Assembly (NCBI GenBank): GCA_030159075.1
Contig: BROG01000252.1
Location: 802,501-866,500 of the forward strand
Source: Atrina japonica
Lineage: Eukaryota; Mollusca; Bivalvia; Pterioida; Pinnidae
Direction of reading: 5' to 3'
DNA: 64,000 nt
Shown here: positions 49,801 to 56,674 of the stretch, piece by piece
How positions within the stretch are numbered: the first letter of the stretch is position 1
Layout of the letters: every line of letters begins with the position of its first letter
Notes under the pieces: generated by a model
What the model was told of the DNA's origin: nothing
Database searches by the model: none
What the model saw: the letters and a program-made list of their open reading frames with translations, nothing else
Position numbers and translations under genes: made by a program

Positions 49801-52111
49801 ATACTTGCTACAATGTAGACTTCAAAAATGCCGACCAATATGGCCAAAAAAAAAAATGATAATGTAGAGTCAAAAAGCAACTTTCGGTGAACAGAATAGT
49901 CATCAAACAAGATGTGTTTTGTGGAACATGAATGCCCCGGCGGCATCTTTGATAGTAAATGAGAAATATCAATCAACCCCGTCTTTTCCTAAGATATCTT
50001 AAAAACGTGATGAAAATTTGAAAAACCCGGAATATATATAAAAATATATATATATCACTACAACACCACAAAAAAGCATTTAAAAATTAAATAGACTTTA
50101 AGCATAGCCTTTTTCAGTGGCGTAGGAAGCAAATCAAAAGGGGGTGGGGGCAATTTTTTTTTATTTTTTGCTTGCAAAAATCGTTTCCATGCGCTTTTTG
50201 AGTATGAAAATGAATAATGTTATACTAGTATGCAGTAGTCACACAGTTAGAAAAAATAAAAGAATGTTGGGACAAAGTTTAAACTGAATGCGAAGAAATG
50301 TGTGCATCTACACAAACGGACCGTGGAATAAATGTTTGAGAGAGTGAAAATGAATGAATCGGAGCGAGGCGCGAAATTTTTTTGAAATTTCTTTTCCATT
50401 TTCTGACTTTTTATACCAAAAATTAAGTTTTACACCTCATTAATTTCATTCGCCAAGTAGAGCGAGGTGTGAAAATTTTGTGAAATTTCTTTTTCATTTT
50501 CCGACTCTTTTACACCAGTTTTTCAACTTTAGGGGAACGATATGACCACTCATTACGCAAAATTTAAAAAAAAAAAACCCTTTGGATATTTTTTCCGTGT
50601 TGCGGAACAGAAGGCAGTGTCAGTTGAATTCCCAAAAGGTTTTAGGATTAACTTTGAGGTAACATTTCTTTAGGAGATCGTCTATTATTCATCTAATGAT
50701 TTTTTTTTTTTATCTGCGTCCAGACAAGAAATTAGGTCTAGTAGGCCTGAAGCATCAGTAAATCGCAAACGGTTACCCTTTTCAAAAGAAGTTTGAATCA
50801 GCGAAAAAGCTACTCAAATTCGGAGAAGAATTTCGTTCTAGTCCTCTAGACGTTTAATTTTGACCCTTTTAAAAATATTTATATAGATAAAGTGGGAAGT
50901 CAGATGAGGTATTCTTTAGCTTCCAGACACATAACCATTGTTTTCTCCGTAGCTCAGTTGCATCGTAAGATCAACTGATATATTAATCTTTTTGCAGAGC
51001 TTAGCTAGGAGTAAACATTTTGGTAGACTTTAATTTAGAAACTCTGGGAAGCCTTTTTTCTATAGATAAAATTTGTTTCGAAAAAGTGGGGTGGCCCCTT
51101 CCTCTCTGGTTCACACAAACACCTACACAAACCCACCCACCCCCCACACACATACACACACAGAGGCAGAGTGGATCCAGGAAATTCAATGTTAACGGAG
51201 AGAAAAATAATTTGTAGAAATTATTTTGCCGAGCGTAGCGAGGCGCGAAAATTATGGTAGACCCTCATTCAATAGCTCTGTATTCCAGATGTAATGATAT
51301 ATATAAAAAAAATTTGGTCAGAAAAAGTGGGGGCCGCCCCCTGCCCCCCCCCGCTCCCTACGCCTATGTATTTTCTATAATGAACTGAAAAAAGGTCAAA
51401 GGTCAAGGTCAAAAGGTAAAAAATGTACCAAAAGTATCAAACCATCGGACCGTCGGACTATCGAACCGTCGGACTATCGGACCGTCGGACTATCGAACCG
51501 TCGGACTATCGAACCGTCGTACTATCGAACCGTCGGACTATCGGGATGTCCCCTTCTGGAGACCTACATTCAAAAATTTGTACTGCCTTAGCTTTTACAC
51601 AAAACCATTAAACCGTCGTTTTTATGCCAAAATATAATTCGAAATTATTATTTCCTTATATCAGAAATAAAAACATTTATCCACAGTATTAGACATAGCT
51701 ATGTTTTAGGTAGTTTTGGGTAAATTTTGCTGCCCTAAATATAAAGATCTAATGTGCCTGTGATTTTCCTTTGATTTTAAACTTACCTGTTGCCATCACA
51801 TATATTTAAGTGTACATCGACGAAATATCACTTGCGAACTTTGGAATAGAAAAGTTCTTCCGGGTTTCAATATCAGATCATGATAATACAATATTTACAT
51901 GCCCACTATCATTTTTAAATAAACGTATAAAAAAACACATGTGTCATTAAGAAACAGTCGTCACAACGATAACCTAACAATAATTTGAAACATCATACCA
52001 ATGTTAAAACATACAACCTTGTTGATATTGAGGGGGAGGCTCTGATGGTAACCTTTGGTTTACACTTTCATTCTCGAGTAAAGGTGTTCTCTCTTCTATA
52101 CCATCCGCCAT
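27588..52111 (-). CDS. PIP4P: Phosphatidylinositol-4,5-bisphosphate 4-phosphatase (PIP4P/TMEM55), complete
   Basis: Eight exons join in phase to 270 codons: 52111-52018, 41182-40971, 39593-39487, 38597-38489, 36027-35978, 34735-34645, 29782-29728 and 27682-27588. The family removes the 4-phosphate of PI(4,5)P2 on late endosomes and lysosomes, and TMEM55B recruits JIP4 for lysosome positioning. Visible: an N-terminal ERTPLL (ExxxLL) lysosomal sorting motif at residues 7-12, a Pro-rich linker (36-64), Cys pairs (75/78, 95/98, 116/118, 166/169, 185/188), the CX5R signature CRSTATR at 124-130, and two membrane helices (about 203-221 and 234-255). Length fits vertebrate family members. Introns total about 23.7 kb, mostly repeats. 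Recognition rests on the whole-length match of domain order and motifs, including [13 protein letters not shown]. Confidence 0.93.
28400..28575. mobile_element. TA-flanked MITE (CAGTGGAACCTGTC ends)
   Basis: CAGTGGAACCTGTCTAGAGA at left and the same CAGTGGAACCTGTCTTGAAA reversed at right, TA on both sides. PIP4P intron 7. A decayed relative is at 30499-30634. Confidence 0.8.
28669..28830. mobile_element. TIR element, ACTGTAAATTCAG ends
   Basis: ACTGTAAATTCAGAAATGTT pairs with reversed ACTGTAAATCTGATTTTGTT. TTTATTTTCACG-like inner blocks are mirrored. PIP4P intron 7. Confidence 0.7.
29491..29669. mobile_element. TA-flanked MITE (family M1, inverted relative to 20616-20794)
   Basis: Starts CAGTCAAACCTGCTATAGCG and ends with reversed CAGTGAAACCTGTATATAGG; TA both sides. 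Its 3' TIR lies 59 bp from PIP4P exon 7. Confidence 0.8.
29728..29782 (-). CDS. PIP4P: PIP4P exon 7
   Basis: Encodes [18 protein letters not shown]; the GGIY block precedes the second helix in known family members. Acceptor ATTTCAG, donor GTGAGT. Confidence 0.9.
29815..30480. repeat. 33-bp minisatellite in PIP4P intron 6
   Basis: About 20 units of GGTACACTACATAACTAGCA-CAGTCTATATAAT, with TGGATGATGACTGATACTGG spacers at 29830, 30078 and 30458. The unit is a multiple of three, so it is open on both strands ([11 protein letters not shown] on minus); I see this as a numerical artefact. Confidence 0.95.
30499..30634. mobile_element. Decayed CAGTGGAAC/ACCTGTCTTGAGA MITE
   Basis: Left CAGTGGAACAAAGCC, right reversed CAGGGGAACCTGTCTTGAGA; same family as 28400-28575. 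PIP4P intron 6. Confidence 0.6.
30740..31860. repeat. 32-bp minisatellite in PIP4P intron 6
   Basis: About 35 nearly identical units of AAGTTCCTATCCAGGACAAG-AGATAATTATTT; variation is almost confined to one T/C position and an occasional AGAGGTAA. Very homogeneous, so recently expanded. Confidence 0.95.
32345..32790. repeat. 48-bp minisatellite in PIP4P intron 6
   Basis: About nine units; one carries a 3-bp CAA insertion. Two plus-strand frames stay open only because 48 is divisible by three. Confidence 0.95.
32806..34110. mobile_element. 1.3-kb TA-flanked TIR element
   Basis: CAGTGGTCCCCTCCCTCTTA at left and reversed CAGTGGTCCCCCTATTTGCG at right with TA duplications at 32804 and 34111. 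No transposase seen. A stray copy of the neighbouring 48-bp unit lies inside at about 32897-32945. Confidence 0.8.
34645..34735 (-). CDS. PIP4P: PIP4P exon 6 (first membrane helix)
   Basis: Encodes [12 protein letters not shown] followed by the hydrophobic [18 protein letters not shown]. Acceptor TCTTTTCAG, donor GTATGG. Confidence 0.92.
34815..35100. mobile_element. Dispersed element remnant (AAGATGTGTTTGTGAAACAC)
   Basis: Starts ACAAGATGTGTTTGTGAAAC and ends CGGATTTTTCAGGATGGGGA. A related start is at 49909-49945. PIP4P intron 5. Confidence 0.5.
35978..36027 (-). CDS. PIP4P: PIP4P exon 5 (50 nt)
   Basis: Encodes [16 protein letters not shown], the last Cys pair. Acceptor TCTTTCCAG, donor GTAAGT. 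Confidence 0.9.
36100..36335 (+). mobile_element. tRNA-derived SINE in PIP4P intron 4
   Basis: Polymerase III A box TGGCGTAGTGG at 36109-36119, then a degraded B box, a body shared with 52482-52735 (AAATTTTGCCAGTTTACTT), and the tail CATATGACTG-GTTGAGTGTGG. Opposite in orientation to the host gene. Confidence 0.75.
36345..38205. repeat. 56-bp minisatellite in PIP4P intron 4
   Basis: Over 30 units of GACAATATTATAGGTGTATA, TGTTGAGAAACACAGCATGA and ACACTTACAGATGGGA, with short-unit variants (GACACATGAAAACAC). On the gene's sense strand each unit contains CTGTAAGTGTT, a good 5' splice-site match. Confidence 0.95.
38215..38457. mobile_element. TIR element, ACTGTAAAYGTGGA ends
   Basis: ACTGTAAATGTGGATATTTC and reversed ACTGTAAACGTGGAAATTTA. 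Sits between the intron 4 array and PIP4P exon 4. Confidence 0.7.
38489..38597 (-). CDS. PIP4P: PIP4P exon 4
   Basis: Encodes [20 protein letters not shown] and [12 protein letters not shown]. Acceptor TATTTTCAG, donor GTAAGT. RIINLG is a conserved family block. Confidence 0.92.
39001..39123. mobile_element. Short fold-back element, GCACTATTTTTGG ends
   Basis: Arms GCACTATTTTTGG and TTCTGGAGTACAAAA pair with their reverse copies around a CCTCGGCCTACGGCC centre. PIP4P intron 3. Confidence 0.75.
39487..39593 (-). CDS. PIP4P: PIP4P exon 3 (CX5R active site)
   Basis: Encodes [20 protein letters not shown] then [15 protein letters not shown]. The CX5R Cys and Arg are residues 124 and 130. Donor GTAGGT. 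Confidence 0.93.
39819..40578. mobile_element. TA-flanked TIR element, CAGGYGACTCT ends
   Basis: CAGGTGACTCTTGATACCTC at left pairs with reversed CAGGCGACTCTGGATGACTC; TA at both sides. Inner CTTCAAGGTTTCAAGA blocks mirror TTGAGGTTTCAAGAG. PIP4P intron 2. Confidence 0.8.
40971..41182 (-). CDS. PIP4P: PIP4P exon 2 (Pro-rich linker, first Cys pairs)
   Basis: Acceptor TTATTTTCAG; the phase from exon 1 selects this AG rather than the TTTCAG six bases further in. It encodes [17 protein letters not shown], then [15 protein letters not shown] and [12 protein letters not shown]. Donor GTAAGT. Confidence 0.93.
42229..43245 (+). repeat. Mosaic inverted repeat, left arm (modules A then B)
   Basis: Module A (about 42229-42888) starts CAGGGTTTTCCCTGGGATTT and includes GGAGTCCATGGACTCC; module B (about 42889-43245) starts CAGGGTTTTCCCTGACGC. 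Both recur reversed at 43246-44119, but in the order A, B. PIP4P intron 1. Confidence 0.8.
43246..44119 (-). repeat. Mosaic inverted repeat, right arm (reversed A then reversed B)
   Basis: Reversed A spans about 43246-43757 and reversed B about 43758-44119, ending GCGTCAGGGAAAACCCTG. The A copies differ by small deletions; the B copies by scattered changes. Confidence 0.8.
44660..44712. repeat. GATAGTCCGA short tandem array
   Basis: About five 10-bp units (GATAGTCCGA with a GACGGTCC variant). Reverse-complement relative of 51440-51545, including the flanking GACATGTC / GATGTCCCC-TTCTGGAG side. Confidence 0.75.
45167..45335. mobile_element. Fold-back element, ATTTCGTTTTGT arms
   Basis: ATTTCGTTTTGT (45167-45178) pairs with ACAAAACGAAAT (45324-45335); inner AATCTTCGTTTTT pairs with AAAAGACGAAGATT. 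CGAAAAGACGA repeats fill the right arm. Confidence 0.6.
45640..45955. mobile_element. Fold-back element 1, TATGGTGGCATAC ends
   Basis: The left arm TATGGTGGCATACTTCTGCC (with ATCTACATGCAAGTT after it) is repeated reversed at the right end. The core is ATGTTGACAT-rich. CAATC occurs at both outer edges (45634, 45956), a possible 5-bp target duplication offset by one base. Confidence 0.8.
46251..46566. mobile_element. Fold-back element 2, same ends, GTCGACAT core
   Basis: Left end TATGGTGGCATATTTCTGCC then ATCGAGTTACGACTTACGAC; the right arm mirrors this through GAGTTACGACTTACG but is cut after GATGGCAG. ATGTCGACAT palindromes recur in the core. Confidence 0.8.
47134..47420. repeat. CAGCTGGGAATT degenerate repeat
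   Basis: CCAGCTGGGAATTGG, ACCCAGCTACAACCCAATTC and GTAGTTGGGTATTC alternate in both orientations. No protein signal. Confidence 0.6.
47448..47580. mobile_element. Hairpin, GCACATACGGAAGC arms
   Basis: GCACATACGGAAGCTT and GCATCAGTATTA pair with ATACTGATGC and GCCTCCGTACGTGC across an AT-rich loop. Confidence 0.6.
48375..49500 (-). pseudogene. FLYWCH / MULE-type transposase remnant
   Basis: From 49486 down, a FLYWCH zinc-finger segment ([20 protein letters not shown], ... EHDHTPEDN) is followed by a MULE DDE domain: [12 protein letters not shown] then YVDGTF with the first catalytic Asp at about 48964-48966, VVCDFETAL with the second, and [20 protein letters not shown]-terminal part with [21 protein letters not shown] follows. 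Frame changes occur near 49075 and 48905, and stops near 48612. It ends at GAAG|GTAAGT, a consensus donor, so the ancestral copy may have had an intron here. It lies in PIP4P intron 1 on the same strand. Transposase of a Mutator-like DNA element, not functional. Confidence 0.85.
50115..51370. mobile_element. TIR element, GGCGTAGGRAGC ends
   Basis: CAGTGGCGTAGGAAGC at left and reversed CATAGGCGTAGGGAGC at right. It contains G-rich/C-rich runs next to both ends and at least four AGCGAGGCGCGAAAATT motifs. Related fragments are at 52260-52400 and 52795-53100. No transposase. Confidence 0.65.
51440..51545. repeat. ACCGTCGGACTATCGG short tandem array
   Basis: Five to six units of ACCGTCGGACTATCGA/G (about 18-20 bp). 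Pairs with the 44660-44712 array as a reverse relative. Confidence 0.85.
52018..52111 (-). CDS. PIP4P: PIP4P exon 1 (start codon)
   Basis: ATG at 52111-52109 opens [14 protein letters not shown] and 31 codons plus one base. The donor is AAG|GTTGTA, weaker than usual. The carried G fits exon 2 exactly. The start lies in AAGATGGCGG, a YY1-type context often found at metazoan start sites. Confidence 0.88.
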
Positions 52112-52127
52112 CTTTTTTTTTACTATA

Positions 52128-52146
52128 TCACGTGATTGATCACATG
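52128..52146. promoter_or_regulatory. CLEAR-type E-box upstream of PIP4P
   Basis: TCACGTGA at 52128-52135, 17 bp before the PIP4P ATG, followed by a second E-box CACATG at 52141-52146. The TFEB/TFE3 CLEAR core is TCACGTGA, and vertebrate TMEM55B is a known TFEB-family target. Function here is inferred; transcription start is unknown. Confidence 0.45.
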
Positions 52147-52481
52147 ACTTGTCACATTACTTTATGACTGTCATCATCACTGGAATTTTGAGATTTTACG
52201 TTAATCCAAAGTTGTACATCGGTGATAAAAAATCAAGAACTTCATTAGTTTGGATCTAACAAAACAGTGGTGTAGTTGGGTTCAGGGGGGCACAACTGTT
52301 CAAAATATTGAGAATGGATTACAGGGGCGGATCCAGGAATTTTCAAAGAGTGGCGTAACTTCTTTTCGTGGGGGGGGCGGCACTCGTTCTGTATGCAGTG
52401 GTGTAGAAAATAAATCTAAGGGTTTTAAAGGGGGTTATGTTTTAGATTGGTGAATTAAACTTGTTTATACTTTAAGAATTA

Positions 52482-52735
52482 AAAGGGACCGAGTGGTTAG
52501 AGCATTGCGCTTTAAATCACAAGACCTCTAAGGTAGTTTCGAATTATGTGGGAAAGTTTGCCAGTTTACTTGCGGAAGGTCAGTGGTCTTTACCCGGGTA
52601 ACCGGGGTTTCTCCTCCACCAATAAAAACTGGATGCCATCATATGACCAGCGATATATAAAGCTATTAGCTTTATATATCGCTGATGTGACTGAAAGATT
52701 GTTGAGTATGGCGTAAAACAAAAAAATCAAATCAA
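52482..52735 (+). mobile_element. tRNA-derived SINE with internal hairpin insertion
   Basis: A-box-like GACCGAGTGGTTAGAGCATT, B-box-like GTTTCGAATTA, body TTTGCCAGTTTACTTGCG, tail AAAACTGGATGCCATCATAT and GATTGTTGAGTATGGCGTAA. The tail is interrupted by a 37-bp near-perfect palindrome at 52648-52684. Confidence 0.8.
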
Positions 52736-53404
52736 ATTAAGAATGCATACCTCATCGATAGTAGAGTGATGATTTCATGCTGAAGTGGTGTAAATCTTAA
52801 ATTAAGTGACTGTGCGGAGCGAGGCGCGTAAATTTTTGGAAATTTGTCTTTAATATTTTGACTATTTATAGAGAAATGAAAGGTTTTAAACATATTTTAT
52901 CAACATTAGGCGACACTGTCTCCCTCATCACTGCATATATTTCTAAGTGTTGGATTAATTGTGAGACAATATTTCATAACGGGTAGGGTTTTACGCATCT
53001 TTCAGAGATTATTTTGACATTTGTAATCCCTTTTTTCTGCATCGAGACGCGAAAATACACATAGCAATCCGCTATCAAACCACGTTGGTTATCCTTTTCA
53101 AAAGAAGATTGGATCAGCAAAAAAGTTACTAAGATCGGGACAGAATATTGGCCTAGTATCCTCCATACATTGAATTATGACCTCTTTATCGTTAAAAACA
53201 TCGTTGATGGATTAATTCGGAAGCTCGATGAGCATCCAGACACAAAAATCGACAATTCCCTGTGATCCCGGGTATGCGTCCCAGAAATGTTCAGTTATTA
53301 AAGCCCAGGGTTCCGAGGCAATTTTCTACGGATTTAGAGAAGTGTACAACGAGGCGAATATGAATAATGAGAGTTGTTGACATTTCAATACCACGTATTT
53401 CAGG

Positions 53405-53510
53405 GTATGGAATCATATAATGACTCAGTGATTGAGATCTTCGATTGATGTAGGAGATGTAGGTTCGAAACTCGTTCGGGGCAATTAAAATTGTCATAAG
53501 ATTTTCTCTG
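53405..53510 (+). mobile_element. tRNA-like SINE head
   Basis: TGACTCAGTGATTGAGATCT resembles an A box and GTAGGTTCGAAACTCG a B box, at about 50-bp spacing. No tail was found. Confidence 0.5.
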
Positions 53511-53519
53511 CTGATGTGA

Positions 53520-54320
53520 GAAAATTGTCCGAAAATTAGGTTATTCTAACTTTTTATGTTTAGTGTCCACCCTCAAACCAAAAATCTTTCTTTCTATCAG
53601 AAAAAGACAATATATTCTGAAAACAAATGCAATTTAATGTGCTAACAATAGAATAACATATCGGAGTGAACTTTTAAAAACCATATCTTTGGCACAAAAT
53701 ATAAATAACCTATGAAATAATAGTTTTCACATTGATGAAAATAGTTGTTGATTTGAGAGCTATGTTCTATATATTTCCCCCTAAATGTTGGTGATTTCTC
53801 TCTGTTTAATGATATCAAACCAATCCGTCCGCAGACGCTAGACAGAGAAAAATCTTGAAATTACCTATTTTATTTTCATTCGCAAACTTTGTAGATATTT
53901 ACTTTACAATCGTGCATACAAAATTTGAGTGTCATTTGATCAGTGGTTCATGAGAAGAAGGTATTCAGATATGTACCCAGTTTTGGTCCTTTTTGGCCTT
54001 TGGGGTCCAAGCGGGTCCTCCGCTGTCAAGATAACAATTAGGCCTATTATATGCATGATATCCGTGTAGATGTTTCTTTTCCTTAAAATATAAGGCGGTA
54101 TTTTTTCAAAGGGGGGGGGGGGGTGTTAACTTTTTCACGGGATAATGTATAAAAAATTGGTATGTGAGAAAGTGTGGGGAAATTTTTGATAATAATAAGT
54201 ACGGATTCCGGAAAATCAATTATTCAAGAATTATAACTACTGCTTTGTAAAAATCAAGTTTTTAAAAAAAAATTGTGGCTGTGTGGTAAAAGAAATGGGC
54301 CATTTTTTATCGAGTTAAAA
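53520..54320. other. AT-rich intergenic sequence
   Basis: No gene seen. A poly-G run is near 54113-54123. Composition changes sharply to GC-richer sequence at about 54330. Confidence 0.4.
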
Positions 54321-54322
54321 AA

Positions 54323-55524
54323 TATTATCTAATAAGCAAAAACGGCAGCAGACTCGATCCCGACCGACAATGGTGCGTCCCCCACACCATGAAAGGAATC
54401 CGCCAGACCGTGGTGGTTTCACACACCCCATCCACGATATCAGAAAAACGTGCGGTGCCCGAATCTCGTCGAAAACGACGTGATCGTTCCCAAAACAACG
54501 AAAATTTCGTTTTCTCTCGAGGCGGTGACAAAACGAAGGTCGGCGTGTTTAACAATCTCGAGCGCAACATCGTGAAAAGACTGGAGGTGAAGTAGTCGGG
54601 GAACACGATCCTGTCGCTGGACGACGCCGACAAGTCGCTCGTTTACAAGGATCTGTGGTTTCCCAAATTGGAACGTCGAAAAATGGTATATCAGGAGATC
54701 CAAAGCACATTGCTGAACATCAATCGCCCGAGGAAACTTCCGCAAGTCCCACTTGATTTCATATTATTGAAGGCGGACATGCCCTACTACCAATCGGGCC
54801 TGCACGACAGATTGGAATACATGATCACGTTTAACGATTTTTCCAAAGTCGTCATCGCCCAGGAGGACGACAAGGAGGTCAAATACTCGATCTCCAACAT
54901 TTGCCTCGAGTTCAAGAAAGTGACGGACGCCACACTGGCGCGGAGCATATAACAACGAGTCTGTCAGGGCCCGTACGTTATTTACTTTAATCAAATTTTC
55001 CGGTATCGAAAGACGACCGTCAACAAATTGGACGACATTCTCAACTATGAGATCACCACCCCGGCGAAGAGTCTGGTCAGGGTGCTCTTCCTCTTCGAAG
55101 AAATCTCGCGAAAGGACGGCAAGGTCTTTTACAATTCGTGCGTGAAAAAGGTGGAGGTGACAATCGAGGGTGTGTCGAATCAGCAATCTTTCCAGCAGTA
55201 CGACGAGATCAAAACGTGGTTCGCCGATGTCAGAACTAGAGACTCCCACATCAGTCTGATGGTGGTCGATACGACGATGACCGGCATGACCGTCGGAATT
55301 ACTTACACAATCACTACAGGCTCTGGCTCGATCTCCAAGGCGCGGAAGAGAAAGCGCTGCACGGGTGCGGACCGGAAATTACAAAACATCAGTCAGGGGG
55401 TGTCGGTCCGCATCGAACGCGAACAGCAAACCTACACGGACCCGCTCGACGTGTACATATATACGTCGTGAAGGACGCCCAGATCAATCTGATGGACGGC
55501 AGATACGTGTCGGTGATTTCGTAG
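54323..55524 (+). pseudogene. Major capsid protein remnant, Polinton-like/adintovirus-like DNA virus
   Basis: One reading frame from about 54323 (first ATG 54389) is broken by TAG at 54593, TAA at 54950 and a one-base shift near 55460, and ends with TAG at 55522-55524 followed by AATAAA at 55535. Seen segments such as FNNLERNIVKRLEVK, YYQSGLHDRLEYMITFNDFS, ISNICLEFKKVTDATLARS and KVEVTIEGVSNQQS match the double-jelly-roll capsid family of Polinton-like viruses/adintoviruses as I know it. In a virion this protein forms the icosahedral shell. GC content and codon use differ from the AT-rich host flanks, in line with viral origin. Non-functional as it stands. The packaging ATPase follows directly. 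Confidence 0.8.
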
Positions 55525-55542
55525 AAAAAAGTTTAATAAAAA

Positions 55543-56149
55543 ATGTTTAGTGATGCGGGTACCGCTTCAACTTGACCAATGACCTGGCTCAAGGACCCAC
55601 ATACGGCCATCATCTGCGGGGTGCGGGAAGACGGAATTTGTGTTAGATCTCTTGGAAGGCAAGTACAATGCGTTTTCTAACGCATCGTAATTCTGTGCCC
55701 GTCCATTACTTGGATTCGGGTGTATAAACGTCGGAAGTGGATCGGCGAGGACCCGAAAAAACCCGGTCGACGAGACCATGGTGATAGTCGATCCTGTATG
55801 TCGCAAGACCAGCGAGGAAAAACTGCAAGAGCTGTTGAAGTTGTTTTTCAAAAACTTTAAAGGGCGCGAGACGTTATATGGCAACGGCGACTGTTCCGCG
55901 ATGAAAGAGCTCAAGAAGAAACAAGACATGTTGTCTTTTGTTGCTTTTTCGGGAAGCCACTCTTGCCAGTCGGTATGGATTTTAACGCAGCGGTATAATA
56001 GCGTGTCGAAAGATTTTCAAGACCAGATTAAGTGGGTGGCCCTTTTCTTCACCAAAGACAACCGGTCGTACCAGGACTGTCTCAACGAAAACGGCGTGAT
56101 AGAAGACGTCGAAGAGAAAAAAAGGATGAAAAAATTATTTGGGAGTTAA
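55543..56149 (+). pseudogene. A32-type packaging ATPase remnant of the same virus
   Basis: ATG at 55543 begins only 18 bp after the capsid frame stops. Frame 1 is broken by TGA at 55573, reaches HTAIICG, then shifts near 55618 to the frame carrying a Walker A GCGKTEF (55619-55639). A TAA follows at about 55690; the frame then runs open to TAA at 56147. VIVDP, GDCSAMKELKKK and SVWILTQRYNSV are the hallmarks of the FtsK/HerA-type ATPase that loads DNA into capsids in Polintons and related viruses. In GDCSA the position before Asp, usually acidic, is Gly. Gene order capsid-ATPase supports a shared origin. Confidence 0.8.
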
Positions 56150-56253
56150 AAACACTCGAAACTTGTTCTCTTTACGACTCAACCAACGGAGTATAAATTC
56201 ATCGGCTAGGCGTCGTTAAATTAGCACATGCTAATTAACACATGCTAACTAAC

Positions 56254-56273
56254 TAATTAGCATATGCTAATTA
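56254..56273. promoter_or_regulatory. 20-bp perfect palindrome before a small ORF
   Basis: TAATTAGCATATGCTAATTA reads the same on both strands; two half-copies (CACATGCTAATTAAC, CACATGCTAACTAAC) lie just upstream from 56225. It stops 3 bp before the ATG at 56277. Function unknown. Confidence 0.5.
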
Positions 56274-56276
56274 AAA

Positions 56277-56387
56277 ATGCGAAGGCTACTACTCGTAATT
56301 TTATCGACGCTCGCCTTCATCAACGCCCTACTGATATTGATGAACGTCTTGAGATTTGAAAAAATATTACGGAAAATAATTCGCTAG
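56277..56387 (+). CDS. 36-residue membrane peptide, probably viral
   Basis: ATG at 56277 to TAG at 56385-56387, uninterrupted. The product has a basic start (MRR), a hydrophobic segment LLLVILSTLAFINALLILM and a basic tail ending KILRKIIR, so it is a single-span membrane or amphipathic peptide. It lies 127 bp after the ATPase remnant, in the same GC-shifted island and same direction. Unlike its neighbours it has no stop or shift, although for 36 codons this may be chance. Not recognised. Confidence 0.45.
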   Translation: MRRLLLVILSTLAFINALLILMNVLRFEKILRKIIR

Positions 56388-56396
56388 ATATAAAAA

Positions 56397-56670
56397 ATGG
56401 GTGAGCACCACGACGATTGGTGGGCCCCTTTTGGCCTGTGATAGAGGATGGGAATTTTTTCGGGGGGATTTGACCTTTGCACTCGATCCTAATTTCGTGG
56501 TTCGATATTGACCCGATTTTGAAGATATTTTTGGCGAGGAGGGGCGTTGACGATAAAGGGCCCTGATATGGAGGAAATTGGCGATATGGACGTAGGGGTC
56601 TATTCTGGGATCTGAGCCACAAAGTGGGCGATATGTTGGCGGCGGGCACCGGTGGTCCTGCCCCCCTTAC
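56397..56670. other. Unassigned end of the viral island
   Basis: A 14-codon frame (MGEHHDDWWAPFGL) starts at 56397, and a 109-codon minus-strand frame covers 56320-56649. Neither resembles a family that I know. GC-rich composition groups this stretch with the viral remnant; the LINE begins just after. Confidence 0.35.
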
Positions 56671-56674
56671 ATAT

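Noticed and set aside
51120..51165. CACACA/CACCC-rich tract as a regulatory element
   Set aside because: A simple repeat within a TIR element; no further evidence.
54593..54952. In-frame TAG and TAA in the capsid frame as recoded codons
   Set aside because: The ATPase frame is also broken by shifts, so decay explains the stops better than an altered code.
54440..55249. Long minus-strand frames opposite the capsid remnant
   Set aside because: Antisense shadows of a GC-richer coding frame; only the plus strand shows family motifs.
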